Source: Nitrospira sp. (GTDB lineage Bacteria > Nitrospirota > Nitrospiria > Nitrospirales > Nitrospiraceae). From it: a stretch of DNA of 48,046 nt. The stretch spans positions 1 through 48,046 of the forward strand of contig JANDJG010000005.1 in assembly GCA_024331085.1 (NCBI GenBank), in the 5' to 3' direction. The notes beneath the pieces were generated by a model. It saw nothing but the letters and a program-made list of their open reading frames with translations. It was not told the DNA's origin and did not search any database. Shown one piece after another: positions 1 through 7,633 of the stretch; positions within the stretch are counted from its first letter, which is position 1; every line of letters starts with the position of its first letter. The position numbers and the translations under genes were made by a program.

Positions 1-148
1 CCATCCCTAGAAAGCCGATCCGGAGAGATTCGACGGCTCTGGGCGAGGGGAAGGCGCATTTGGGAACACAGGGGCGCGAGGAGACTCTTTCTCTTCCCCA
101 TCAGGTTGCCGTCATGACGCGCAATCGGGAGCCGTGACCGTCTCGTGA

Positions 149-322
149 TCAGTATTCATCGATTTCATCGGTTTCGTCGACCAACTCCGCCGTGGTCTCG
201 CCTGGTTCGGCGGTCCATTGAGTCAAGGGAATCCCTTTCGCCTTGAGGATCGCTTCCTGCTCGGTCCCCGCCGCGACGGTCAATTCATAATGAATGGTCT
301 GGCGCAATTGGAACATTCTCAT
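149..322 (-). CDS. small acidic-tailed hypothetical protein (57 aa)
   Basis: This is a short open frame read on the minus strand that codes for 57 residues, beginning MRMFQLRQTIHYEL and ending in an acidic tail (ELVDETDEIDEY). An AGGTG ribosome-binding site lies five bases before the ATG. The N-terminal half looks like a beta-alpha segment (QTIHYELTVAAGTEQEAILKAKG) and there is no signal peptide or membrane segment. The reading frame is clean and has balanced codon use, which favours a real gene. I do not recognise the family. A second Met, two codons downstream, is an alternative start. Function unknown. Confidence 0.5.
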   Translation of the reverse strand: MRMFQLRQTIHYELTVAAGTEQEAILKAKGIPLTQWTAEPGETTAELVDETDEIDEY

Positions 323-376
323 CCTGTCACCTGTCGTCTCTCCTATGGGATATGATCACAATCGAACCGCCGCCGG

Positions 377-967
377 CTACCGGGCATGATCACTCTCGAC
401 GGGGATAACGATATGGGCGTAGGGGGTCCCGGCCCACCGGACCCACGGCCCTCCTTGGTCGGGAGAAGTCGGCAAGCCGGCTAAGAGGGTTGGGTTGGGA
501 AGCCTCACCATCATATGGGGACCCAATTCTGTTACAGAGGGGTGACCAGCCGGCGCCTCCATGGCGGAGGGAGTCGGGCTGTTCATTGACCGGCCGCCAC
601 GCAACATGTAGGCAATACCGATCTGGTTGCCGGCGGGGAGACGGTCGGCTTTCAAGGCGTTTGCAAACTCGGCCCAAGACTCGTTCATGCAGACGGGGCC
701 CTGGCCGCCCTTGTCTCGATTGTCGGAAACGCACGTCCAGCCGTTGGTCCCTTGTCGCAGGACGTTCCCGCTCTGATCCAGAATCGTGGCGCGCGTCGAA
801 AGGGAAATCGGAGCGGCGGCCTCCGCGGTCTGAACCACGGCGTGCCGGATGACGTCGCGGCGGGCTCCTCCTTCGCCGAAGGCGGACGGCACGGTCCCCG
901 TGAAGAGAGTGAGGAGAGTCATGATGGTCAGTGACAACGAAACCGTTGTGTTTGCAAGAGGCGTCAT
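377..967 (-). CDS. secreted protein of unknown function
   Basis: The gene codes for 196 residues from an ATG preceded by AAAGGAGCC; the open frame runs 31 codons further upstream, but that part reads like untranslated sequence. Residues 1-30 form a signal peptide (hydrophobic stretch around LSLTIMTLLTLF, cleavage near SAFG-EG). The mature part has a beta-rich segment (ATILDQSGNVLRQGTNGWTC) with two Cys residues that could form a disulfide, and later a Gly/Ser/Pro-rich stretch. It resembles a family of exported hypothetical proteins that share the GxNGWTC segment; no activity is known to me. It is transcribed alone, divergently from the zinc-ribbon gene at 1182. Confidence 0.6.
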   Translation of the reverse strand: MTPLANTTVSLSLTIMTLLTLFTGTVPSAFGEGGARRDVIRHAVVQTAEAAAPISLSTRATILDQSGNVLRQGTNGWTCVSDNRDKGGQGPVCMNESWAEFANALKADRLPAGNQIGIAYMLRGGRSMNSPTPSAMEAPAGHPSVTELGPHMMVRLPNPTLLAGLPTSPDQGGPWVRWAGTPYAHIVIPVESDHAR

Positions 968-1181
968 GGGCGGCTCCTTTCCTATGTGTCCTGGGCGGTA
1001 AGTTCGTCTTTGATCATTGTATGGCAGAGGGCCGAGATTTGGAAGTTCGGGGGGCGACAAAGCAAGGATGGTGACTCAGGCGCCGGACCCGATGAGGAGG
1101 GGGAGGTGGCGAGGCTTTCGTAAAAGTATTATCATATCGTGACCGGTTTCCGGCCCATGTCTATTCCGCAGGAGGTGTCAC

Positions 1182-1565
1182 ATGTCGGATAATGTCACGT
1201 GTCCTTCGTGTAATGCCGAGGGGACCAAGCGACTCAGTGATGTGATCCGTCAAGAGGCGATCGAAGGCGTGCGAGGCGGTATGGCGGAGCAATATACCCC
1301 CCCACGGCAGCCATGGGGATATGTTCAGGGGTTTTTGCTCGCGATTCCAATCAACGTCGGAATCATTCTAGGCTTCGGCACACCGGGCGGATCGGAGAAC
1401 GAAAAGGCCATGCTGGACTTGATCACCACCCTGTGCTTCCTTGGTATTTGGGTTGGATACGGAACGTGGAAGAACAAGTCGTACAAGAAAAAACTGGAGG
1501 AATGGAAAAATATCGTGGCGGCGAAATTACATTGTTTGAAATGCGGTCACGTGTTCGAAGGATAG
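1182..1565 (+). CDS. zinc-ribbon membrane protein, hypothetical
   Basis: The 127-residue product starts after a strong AGGAGG site. It has a split zinc ribbon: CPSC at residues 7-10 and CLKCGH near the C-terminus. Between them are two hydrophobic segments (about 46-66 and 80-97), so the two cysteine pairs could meet on the cytoplasmic face of the membrane. A basic stretch (KNKSYKKKLEEWK) follows the second segment. The next gene starts inside its last codons, which suggests translational coupling. I do not recognise a named family; zinc binding is inferred from the Cys pairs only. Confidence 0.6.
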   Translation: MSDNVTCPSCNAEGTKRLSDVIRQEAIEGVRGGMAEQYTPPRQPWGYVQGFLLAIPINVGIILGFGTPGGSENEKAMLDLITTLCFLGIWVGYGTWKNKSYKKKLEEWKNIVAAKLHCLKCGHVFEG

Positions 1566-2029
1566 GTGATTCCTCCTCGAAGGTCGCTCGTTCGCTTACC
1601 GTCACGATGGTGGTGGGTTTTCTCTCTGTGCTGTTGACGGTGGTGCACAGTCCAGCCCATGCCAACTGGGTGGCCGTTGACCGAGACTATCTTGATTCGG
1701 GGCTCCGCAGTGTCTACATCGACCCCCATGTCATGATCAAGGAAGGACCGGTGGTGACCGTTCGGCAATTGACCGATTACAAGGTGATGCAAGGCAGTGT
1801 CGGGTTCGGTTTGTTCATGATGCCCCCGCACCGGTTTTTCTCAAGCGAGACATTCAGGCAAATCGATTGCAGCCAAAAGCTGGTTCGCTTCCTGTCCTAC
1901 ACGGAATACACCGGCCACATGGGAACCGGCCAGGCTTCCAGAGGCTATGTGGACGCGGATCGGTGGCTGCCAATCGAACCGGAGACCATCAATCACGCCC
2001 TGTGGGAAGTGGTCTGTGCTGGTCAGTAA
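1541..2029 (+). CDS. secreted surface-adhesin E-like protein
   Basis: The product is about 162 residues if translation begins at the ATG that overlaps the end of the zinc-ribbon gene by 25 bases. A second candidate ATG at 1607 would give 140 residues. Neither has a clear ribosome-binding site. The longer start gives a normal signal peptide: basic n-region (MRSRVRR), hydrophobic core, cleavage after SPAHA. The mature protein has the pattern of the surface-adhesin protein E family (PF16747): an early W-x-V, SVYIDP, a VRQLTDY strand, an IDCSQK segment and a final WEVVCAG, with two Cys likely to be disulfide-bonded. Family members are small exported beta proteins of poorly known role. Confidence 0.55.
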   Translation: MRSRVRRIGDSSSKVARSLTVTMVVGFLSVLLTVVHSPAHANWVAVDRDYLDSGLRSVYIDPHVMIKEGPVVTVRQLTDYKVMQGSVGFGLFMMPPHRFFSSETFRQIDCSQKLVRFLSYTEYTGHMGTGQASRGYVDADRWLPIEPETINHALWEVVCAGQ

Positions 2030-2107
2030 GCCTTCAGGCCGTTCCTCTGCCGATGGGCCAAAGGCGAGATAAAAGCCATGCCGGTACTCCGCGAGTCCCG
2101 CTTTCTA

Positions 2108-2254
2108 TCATTCGTGTGTCGTCAGGGCTTCGTTCATCATGAGGGGGCCCATGAACGGGAAGCCTCTATTGTTCTGATTACCGGTCGAATGCCAGCGGTC
2201 TGGCCGGATTATGGCTAACCACCAGCCGAGATGACCAAGAACGACTCCGAGCAT
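2108..2254 (-). CDS. possible small single-span membrane protein
   Basis: On the minus strand an open frame reads MLGVVLGHLGWWLAII, a membrane segment, then RPDRWHSTGNQNNRG, then FPFMGPLMMNEAL and ends TTHE. That is 48 residues from the first ATG. The frame stays open for another 18 codons upstream (reading PQAWPLWAVIS just before the Met) without a start codon, so the true N-terminus may be lost or use an unusual start. The amphipathic layout and coherent composition look protein-like, not random. There is no clear Shine-Dalgarno site. It may be a real small membrane protein or the remnant of one. Confidence 0.3.
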   Translation of the reverse strand: MLGVVLGHLGWWLAIIRPDRWHSTGNQNNRGFPFMGPLMMNEALTTHE

Positions 2255-2638
2255 CGATATGACGGCCCATAAAGGCCAGGCTTGCGGCCATTGGGGCCAT
2301 GTTCTCCGTCACGGATGGTCGGTGCGAGGGACTGTCACAGGGAGGAAGTGGGGGACCGACGGTGGTGAATGTGCCGGGTGGAGGCGTTCGAAGTGTTTAT
2401 TGCCTGATGTCGGTGTGCAAGGCATGATGCAGTCGGCGCTTGCACGAGGAGGGACGGAAAGGACGCCATTTGGAGAAGAAGTCGCCAGCCGAATCAGGAG
2501 AGAAATAGATCCGAAGACGCTCACCGTTCTTCCGTATCCGGTCCGTCCATGCTTCGGAGATTCCTCTCCGATGAGCGACGGCCATCACGGCCTGCTTTCA
2601 GGTGGCAAGGGCGCAGTGTGATGTCAGGTGTAGTGGCG
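2255..2638. other. intergenic stretch, no convincing gene
   Basis: No convincing gene is seen here. One minus-strand frame (2397-2588) could code for a 63-residue Arg/Lys-rich peptide (SPDSAGDFFSKWRPFRPSS in its middle), but its only start support is a weak GCAGG and I recognise no family. The 10-bp word GTCAGGTGTA occurs twice, 15 bp apart (2623 and 2638), at the 3' end of the toxin gene that follows. No terminator-like hairpin with a T-run was found. Confidence 0.4.
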
Positions 2639-2938
2639 TCAGGTGTAAGTGTGTTCTTCTCGTTTGGTCAATTTGAGCAGGACCACTATCCGTTTCTGAT
2701 CGTCGATGTCATAGAGCAACCGGTAAGGACCGATCCGTAGCCGGTACTGGGCAATGAATTGAGACATGATAATTCCGCCTGTCAGCCGTTTCGTGCGTTT
2801 GCCTTCAGGCCGGGGATTATTGGCCAGGGATCTGATAGCGGCGGCAATGGCGGCTTGGTAATCGGCTGAGATCTTGGCGAGCGATTTCTCGAACGAACGT
2901 TCGACTCGTTTGCTGGGAAAGACGACGTGGTAGCTCAA
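2639..2938 (-). CDS. RelE/ParE-superfamily toxin
   Basis: This 99-residue protein has the compact beta-alpha-alpha-beta layout of RelE/ParE toxins. It begins SYHVVFPSKRVERSFEKSL, has two helices (YQAAIAAAIRSLANNP), then the typical strand series YRLRIGPYRLLYDIDD and IVVLLKLTKREEHTY. Family members are ribosome-dependent mRNA interferases or gyrase poisons; which one cannot be told here. The start is a TTG placed directly after the TAA of the upstream antitoxin with no spacing, so translation is probably coupled. Together they form a type II toxin-antitoxin operon read on the minus strand. Confidence 0.8.
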   Translation of the reverse strand: MSYHVVFPSKRVERSFEKSLAKISADYQAAIAAAIRSLANNPRPEGKRTKRLTGGIIMSQFIAQYRLRIGPYRLLYDIDDQKRIVVLLKLTKREEHTYT

Positions 2939-3220
2939 TTAAAGGCCCATTCTCTTCAACAGTCTCTCGGCCGGGATCGCTTTCCCCTGCGCATACTCCG
3001 TCCGCCCTCGGGCGATTTCCTCCAACAGCTTCTTATCCTTCAGCTCGTCAAGGGACTCCACCAAGTCCAACATGTCTTCGTAAGACACAAGAAACGAAAC
3101 AGGTTTTCCGTGCGACAGGACCAGGGCGGGTGATTTGGACCGAATCAATTTCGAAAGTTGAGCCTGCGCTTCCCGGACGTTCACCGGTTTGGCCTTTCTG
3201 AGCAAATTGGTCGAACGCAT
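2939..3220 (-). CDS. Phd/YefM-type antitoxin
   Basis: The 93-residue product begins with ATG after a GGGAGGG site; the open frame extends upstream but without a comparable start. The N-terminal half (VNVREAQAQLSKLIRSKSPALVLSHG) is the Phd/YefM DNA-binding fold, which normally recognises the operon's own promoter. The C-terminal half (DLVESLDELKDKKLLEEIARG) is the helical toxin-binding tail. It sits directly before the RelE/ParE-type toxin. The sequence 20-42 bases upstream has AGTTG/CAACT arms and a TATACA on the coding strand, which could be the autoregulated promoter; that is weak evidence. Confidence 0.75.
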   Translation of the reverse strand: MRSTNLLRKAKPVNVREAQAQLSKLIRSKSPALVLSHGKPVSFLVSYEDMLDLVESLDELKDKKLLEEIARGRTEYAQGKAIPAERLLKRMGL

Positions 3221-3701
3221 GGACCCTCCCTCTGCATGGCAGTTGTATAGACCATACCAACTCACCAATTGAGGCGCAAGCGCCGCCTCTCTGAAAGGCG
3301 GATTCTTTGGATCGTTGTATGACGCTCGAAGAGTGGTGAGCAAGATCTCGCCTCGCCACGAGACGGGTGATCGCGAAAGCCCATGCAGAAAGGGGAGATA
3401 CCCCCTTGCAACCATGCCGTGTCGGTCGCAGCGTGGAAACTCTGACAGCATTCGGGATGCGATCGTGGCCAGAAAGAAGGCTTCGTGTCACGGCCGCCTC
3501 ATGTCTGAAAAGCGGCATTGTTTGGCCGGTCGGCATTCTCTGCATTACTCGAGGGGTCGTCATCGCCTTCGTGTCATGGCCCGTTCGCGATAGGCAGTGT
3601 GCTCCGTTCTTCCGGCAAGAGCGCATGGCGATATGGCCGGCGATCACGGTATGATGCGCCAGCTTGTGAGGACGGGGAAGCAACGAGAGGAGCTGCGATT
3701 G
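3221..3701. other. intergenic stretch, no gene seen
   Basis: About 480 bases with several open frames on both strands but none with a credible start, ribosome-binding site and protein-like composition. Near the antitoxin end lies the 22-base segment 3241-3262 with AGTTG and CAACT arms, a possible operator for the toxin-antitoxin pair. A small hairpin (GGCGC-AA-GCGCC) lies at about 3273-3284. I see no RNA gene. Confidence 0.4.
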
Positions 3702-4103
3702 ATGGATGTGGATGTTTCGGCTCGTCGGGTGATGGCGATCGGCTGTGTCGCGGCAGGGCTCGGCGTGGCGGCCGGGGCGTTCGGCGCGCACATGCTCAAG
3801 TCCATATTGGAGCCGTCGATGTTGGCCGCCTATGACACCGGCACGCGATACCAGATGTACCATGCCTTTGGGATGATTCTCAGCGGAATGGGGGCGTGGG
3901 TGTTCAAGGAGCATCGACTTGTGAAGGCCGGATGGTTTTTTGCCGCCGGGCTCGTGCTGTTTTGCGGAAGCCTCTACGGCATGGCGCTGCTTGATTGGCG
4001 GTGGCTGGGGCCGATCACGCCCATCGGAGGCCTCACGTTCATTGCCGGTTGGCTGTTGCTGGCCTGGCGGATCTGGCAAGGGATGAGACCGGCGGGAGAG
4101 TAA
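3702..4103 (+). CDS. DUF423 family membrane protein
   Basis: The 133-residue protein starts at the ATG that follows GAGAGGAG by eight bases; the frame is open further upstream but that part is not protein-like. It has four membrane segments in the DUF423 (YgdD-like) pattern: VMAIGCVAAGLGVAAGAFGAH in segment 1, the conserved YQMYHAFGM before segment 2, GSLYGMALLDWRWLGPITPIGG around segment 3, and a final hydrophobic helix. The family is widespread in bacteria and sits in the cytoplasmic membrane; its role is not established. It is transcribed alone. Confidence 0.85.
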   Translation: MDVDVSARRVMAIGCVAAGLGVAAGAFGAHMLKSILEPSMLAAYDTGTRYQMYHAFGMILSGMGAWVFKEHRLVKAGWFFAAGLVLFCGSLYGMALLDWRWLGPITPIGGLTFIAGWLLLAWRIWQGMRPAGE

Positions 4104-4151
4104 AACGACGGTGGTGGAGCAGTGCTGTCGCCGAGACGTCGTGCGCGAGGG

Positions 4152-5135
4152 CTATGACCCGGATGGACAGGGCGCAAGACGTTTGCCGGAGATCGGGCCC
4201 CATCCGCCTCGATTGTTCAGAAACGATCCTTCGATCTTCATGGCGTCGGTCATCCCGTCCCGTTTGTGCCCTTCCGTGACGAACAGCAAACTGTCTTCCT
4301 GCACGAAGCCGCGGTCTTCCCACCGTAAGTAGATACTGTCGCCAAGCACGATAGTTTCGACCGGGAGCGGATTCTCCGTTGTGGTTCGGCCAGGCGGCGG
4401 GAAGACCATGGTTAGTTTCTGTTCCTGGTGGTTCTGATGGTTATGGATGATCCATTGCCAAGTGCCGCAGAGGCGAGTGAGGCCTCTGGTCCGACGGACA
4501 CGGTGTTTCCACTCACGGAGCGACCACCAGGAAGTCAGCGCCTGTCGCTGCGCCTCGCGAGCGACGTTCACCGCGACAAAAGCCAAGTCTGACGGCGCCG
4601 CTGAAGAAGCGGGCAAGGAGGGCGTTTCGTGGGAGGGCGGGCTTGCCAACCGTTTCAACAAATCCGGCAATCCGGTGAAATGAACGGTGTCGCTCAGCCA
4701 TTCCTGTTGAGCGTGAGAGGGAGTTGCTCGCGTTTCTGAAGGGGCGTCGGTCGTGGACGACGCCGGAAAGGCCGACTCAGCCAGTTGCCACACGGCCAAG
4801 GCGGCCATCAGTTGATGGACCGATTGCGATAGGTCCGCAAGGCCCAGTTCCTGGGCGACCTTGGGTGACACTCCCATGCCTTTGGCGCTCAGGATACCGG
4901 CCACATCTTGGAGACCGAGGGAAGGGCCGACGCTTGAGATGAAGAGCGCCGTGGCGGCGGCGTTCGAATCGAGCGAAGCGAGTCGGGACGAGTGACCGGA
5001 TACGATGTTGAACAAGGCCGCCGGTGAAACATCTTCGGTCGCCGTGGCGGCCGTCGGCACCAGGCACCACAAGACGACAGCCGCCGTGAGGATGCCGAGG
5101 ATGGTGTATTGGTTTGGAACGACCTTTCCGCGCAT
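4152..5135 (-). CDS. exported protein of unknown function
   Basis: Starting at MRGKVVPNQY gives 327 residues with a good signal peptide (hydrophobic core ILGILTAAVVLWCLV, cleavage near TAATA). The frame is open another 70 codons upstream, but those overlap the dienelactone-hydrolase-like gene. The middle is alanine- and serine-rich and partly disordered. The last 100 residues look like a small beta-barrel domain, with strands such as GTWQWIIHNH, KLTMVFPPPG, VLGDSIYLRWED and DSLLFVTEGHKRD, similar in feel to lipocalin-like or ligand-sensing domains. The gene follows the hydrolase-like gene by 31 bases on the same strand and is probably co-transcribed with it. I do not recognise the family. Confidence 0.55.
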   Translation of the reverse strand: MRGKVVPNQYTILGILTAAVVLWCLVPTAATATEDVSPAALFNIVSGHSSRLASLDSNAAATALFISSVGPSLGLQDVAGILSAKGMGVSPKVAQELGLADLSQSVHQLMAALAVWQLAESAFPASSTTDAPSETRATPSHAQQEWLSDTVHFTGLPDLLKRLASPPSHETPSLPASSAAPSDLAFVAVNVAREAQRQALTSWWSLREWKHRVRRTRGLTRLCGTWQWIIHNHQNHQEQKLTMVFPPPGRTTTENPLPVETIVLGDSIYLRWEDRGFVQEDSLLFVTEGHKRDGMTDAMKIEGSFLNNRGGWGPISGKRLAPCPSGS

Positions 5136-5166
5136 CGTCAAATCCCGTGCAGGAAGGAGACGATCG

Positions 5167-5964
5167 TCATGTCCCTTGAAAACAGGTTTTGAGAAACCGC
5201 GCGGTCCGCTCCCAGGCGAGCGCTGCGTCGTCGGCCCTGTATAAATCGGGCCTGGCGTCGTTGCAAAATCCGCGAGCGGCGTCCAGATAGTGATAAGTTT
5301 CCACCTTCTTGCCCTGCCCGACGGCGGCGGCGCGAAAGGCTTCAATGTCTTCGTTCGAGGTTTTCCCGGCCCGGTGCACCAACAGAGGGGCTGACAGATG
5401 CTTCATGAGGTCACCGGTCGGTTGCGGCAGAGTGCCATAGTAGGAGACGGCCGCTCTCAGGCGTTTGCGGTGCCAGGCGAACCGCAGGGCGAAGGAGCCG
5501 CCCATGCCATAGCCCACCACGGCATGTTCGTTTCGCTTGGCGATGGTGCGCGTGTTGAGATATTCACAACAGGAATTGATGTCCGTCAGCGCCAGGGACT
5601 GGTCCAGCCTTTCCGACAAGGTTGCAGCCACGTCGTCATTGGCGGTCACCATGCCGCCCAGTCGGCCATACAGGTTGGGGACGATGACCATGTACCCTTC
5701 GCAGGCCAGACGGGCGCCCAGATCCTTCATTTGGCCGGTCAGGCCCCACCAGTCGTGAAGCAACACAATGCCCGGATAGGTCCCTTTTTCCTGCGGCCAG
5801 AACAAGAGACAGTCGATCTGATGTTCCTTCGGCATCTTCGTTCGGAAATAGGGGTCGACCATTTGGTCGGTGTGGGTGGGAATGGGCACGCCGCTGGGGA
5901 ACCGGGCGGTTCCCGTACCGATTTGTTGCAGCGTGAATGGTGCCGTGTGAGTGGTTGCGGTCAT
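5167..5964 (-). CDS. dienelactone hydrolase-like protein lacking the catalytic triad
   Basis: The 265-residue protein has the alpha/beta-hydrolase layout of the dienelactone hydrolase family (PF01738): YPGIVLLHDWWGLTGQM (oxyanion region), GYMVIVPNLYGR, and the nucleophile-elbow position VVGYGMGGSFAL. The family elbow is G-x-C-x-G-G with a catalytic Cys; here that residue is Gly153. The family His in the Ala-x-His-Gly-Phe segment is Arg231 (DAARGFCND), and the usual Gly-x-x-Asp segment reads AGKTSNED. All three catalytic positions therefore look lost, so it is unlikely to hydrolyse dienelactones and may be a binding or structural relative. A strong promoter ends right at the start codon. The exported-protein gene follows. 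Confidence 0.75.
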   Translation of the reverse strand: MTATTHTAPFTLQQIGTGTARFPSGVPIPTHTDQMVDPYFRTKMPKEHQIDCLLFWPQEKGTYPGIVLLHDWWGLTGQMKDLGARLACEGYMVIVPNLYGRLGGMVTANDDVAATLSERLDQSLALTDINSCCEYLNTRTIAKRNEHAVVGYGMGGSFALRFAWHRKRLRAAVSYYGTLPQPTGDLMKHLSAPLLVHRAGKTSNEDIEAFRAAAVGQGKKVETYHYLDAARGFCNDARPDLYRADDAALAWERTARFLKTCFQGT

Positions 5965-5971
5965 GCGATCG

Positions 5972-6001
5972 AATATAGGGAGCCGTTCGCCGGATTGTCA
6001 A
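5972..6001 (-). promoter_or_regulatory. sigma-70 type promoter abutting the DLH-like start codon
   Basis: On the minus strand TTGACA is followed after 18 bases by TATATT. The predicted start of transcription is within one or two bases of the ATG at 5964, and no Shine-Dalgarno site is present, so the mRNA would be leaderless or nearly so. Confidence 0.6.
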
Positions 6002-6163
6002 CGGACTCCCGCGACGGAAGCTTGCGGGGCTTCTTGCGTTCGCCGGTTCCGCGTGGTTTTTCTCGCCTTCGGCGTCCGTTTGTGCCATGGTTGGGCCGCG
6101 CCGTCCAGTGTGCTGTCCATACAATCCAATCGGCGCGTGCCCTCTCATTCATGCGGGGATGAC

Positions 6164-7204
6164 ATGTCGGAACATCACAGGTCTCATGAGCCGATCGGCA
6201 GCGGTGAACCGATCGGCCTCGGCAGAACGATCGGCGTGGGATTGATCGGCGCCGGGCGACATGGGATTCGCTATGCTCGACATATCGTCCACGACCTTTC
6301 GTCCGCCGTTCTGAGGGCGGTCTGCCGGCGGCATCCGGATCGAGGATTGGACCTGCCCGGCGCCCACTCGGTCACGATGTACGGGCGGGGCGAATCGTTG
6401 ATCGCGGACCCTTCCGTTGAGGCGGTCATCGCCGTCGTTCCGCCGGTCTTGGCTCCCGAGATTTGTCGTTTGGCGGTGCAAGCTCGCAAACCTCTGTTGA
6501 TCGAAAAGCCCTTGGCCGTCTCGGGAGCGGAGGCACGGGCCATGGTGTCCATGGCTCGGCAAGCGGCCGTGCCCTTGATGACGGCCCAGACCTTGCGGTT
6601 CGACGCCGTCATTGAAGGAGTTCGCGTCTGGAAGGAACGTCTCGGTCGATCGGAGCGGCTGCTCCTGACCAGTCACGTCGAAGTCAAAGACAACAGGGCC
6701 GATCATGCTCAGGGATACGGCGGGCGAGGGGCTTTGCTGGAGATCGGAGTGCATCTGCTCGATTTGGTCCGACACCTGACGGGCGAAGAGGTGCGCGAGG
6801 TCTGCTGCACGATGAACCGGCCCCATGCGAACGCCCCTGAGACGGTCGTCTCCGCCCGCCTGATCACAGAGGGAGGAACGGTCTGTGTCTTGGACGTGGC
6901 GCGAGTGACGGGAGAGCGGGTTGGAACGGTGGAATGGATCGGATCACAGGGCCGGATCCGGGCGGACTGGCCGCGCCGTCTGGTTCGTTGGATCGGTCGC
7001 GGCGGGGAGCGGGAAGAACGGGAACATCCTCCTTCGCAAACGGTTCTCTACACGCTCCGGGCGTTTCTGCAATCGATCGCCGCCGGCTTGCCGATGCCCG
7101 TCACAGGCGAAGACGGCTGTCGCGCTGTGGAGATCGCCGATGCCTGCTATCGGTCCGCGGAATTAAACGGCGCGCCCGTGTCGCCGCCTGGTCCTCCGCG
7201 GTAA
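6164..7204 (+). CDS. Gfo/Idh/MocA family oxidoreductase
   Basis: The product is 346 residues from the ATG preceded by GGGGA; 71 further open codons upstream overlap the divergent gene and are unlikely to be used. An N-terminal NAD(P)-binding Rossmann fold starts at VGLIGAGRHGIRYARH. The family signature EKPLAVSG (Glu-Lys-Pro, the Lys being catalytic in characterised members) follows, and GALLEIGVHLLDLVRHL is the D/E-x-G-x-H substrate-side motif. Members oxidise or reduce sugars, inositols and related polyols; the substrate here cannot be predicted. The first 25 residues repeat the word PIG (EPIGSGEPIGLGRTIGVG), an odd low-complexity leader. It is transcribed alone, divergent from the DLH-like gene. 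Confidence 0.85.
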   Translation: MSEHHRSHEPIGSGEPIGLGRTIGVGLIGAGRHGIRYARHIVHDLSSAVLRAVCRRHPDRGLDLPGAHSVTMYGRGESLIADPSVEAVIAVVPPVLAPEICRLAVQARKPLLIEKPLAVSGAEARAMVSMARQAAVPLMTAQTLRFDAVIEGVRVWKERLGRSERLLLTSHVEVKDNRADHAQGYGGRGALLEIGVHLLDLVRHLTGEEVREVCCTMNRPHANAPETVVSARLITEGGTVCVLDVARVTGERVGTVEWIGSQGRIRADWPRRLVRWIGRGGEREEREHPPSQTVLYTLRAFLQSIAAGLPMPVTGEDGCRAVEIADACYRSAELNGAPVSPPGPPR

Positions 7205-7288
7205 CGCGCCGGACAGGTGATTGCGCGCCATCCACGCGCCATCGAAAAGAGGCGGGCAATCGCGACGCCGATCAGCCCGCTGAGCCGA

Positions 7289-7525
7289 TCAGGGATCCGC
7301 CACGATGTGCGTGTCGGTTTCTTCAACTCCTTCGATGGTGTGAATTTTTGAAATGACGACGTCCGAAAGAGCGCGCTCGTCTTGCACGCTGATAAACGCG
7401 AAAATGTCGGGCCGTCCGAAGCAGGAATGAGCCTGTTCGACGCCGGCGATCCGTTTGAGCGCCGCGACGACGTCCTTGGCCTTGCCCGCTTTGACCTTAA
7501 TGAGAATATAAGCTTTGGTCGCCAT
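7289..7525 (-). CDS. stand-alone AsnC/Lrp ligand-binding (RAM) domain protein
   Basis: This 78-residue protein is only the effector-binding half of an AsnC/Lrp regulator (PF01037): AYILIKVKAGKAKDVVAAL, the central GVEQAHSCFGRPDIFAFISV and a final IEGVEETDTHIVADP. There is no helix-turn-helix. A GGAGGG site precedes the ATG. Such stand-alone RAM proteins form dimers and higher rings and may bind amino acids or modulate full-length Lrp proteins. It is a single gene converging on the Gfo/Idh/MocA gene. Confidence 0.85.
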   Translation of the reverse strand: MATKAYILIKVKAGKAKDVVAALKRIAGVEQAHSCFGRPDIFAFISVQDERALSDVVISKIHTIEGVEETDTHIVADP

Positions 7526-7633
7526 GGTTGCGTCCCTCCTGTGGCAGTTCAGGTGAAAGTCTCGTGGCCGGTTTCTCGTTTTGAGACTCAGGCCGATTCG
7601 GCACGCAAAACCGGAACGTCACGCTTGCGACAC

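Noticed and set aside
2623..2647. Short 15-base-period repeat (GTCAGGTGTA twice) at the toxin 3' end
   Set aside because: Only two 10-bp units at the gene end; too little to call an element.
4777..5070. Minus-strand 97-residue frame inside the exported-protein gene
   Set aside because: It overlaps a better frame with a signal peptide; composition is Arg/Gly/His-rich as in shadow frames.
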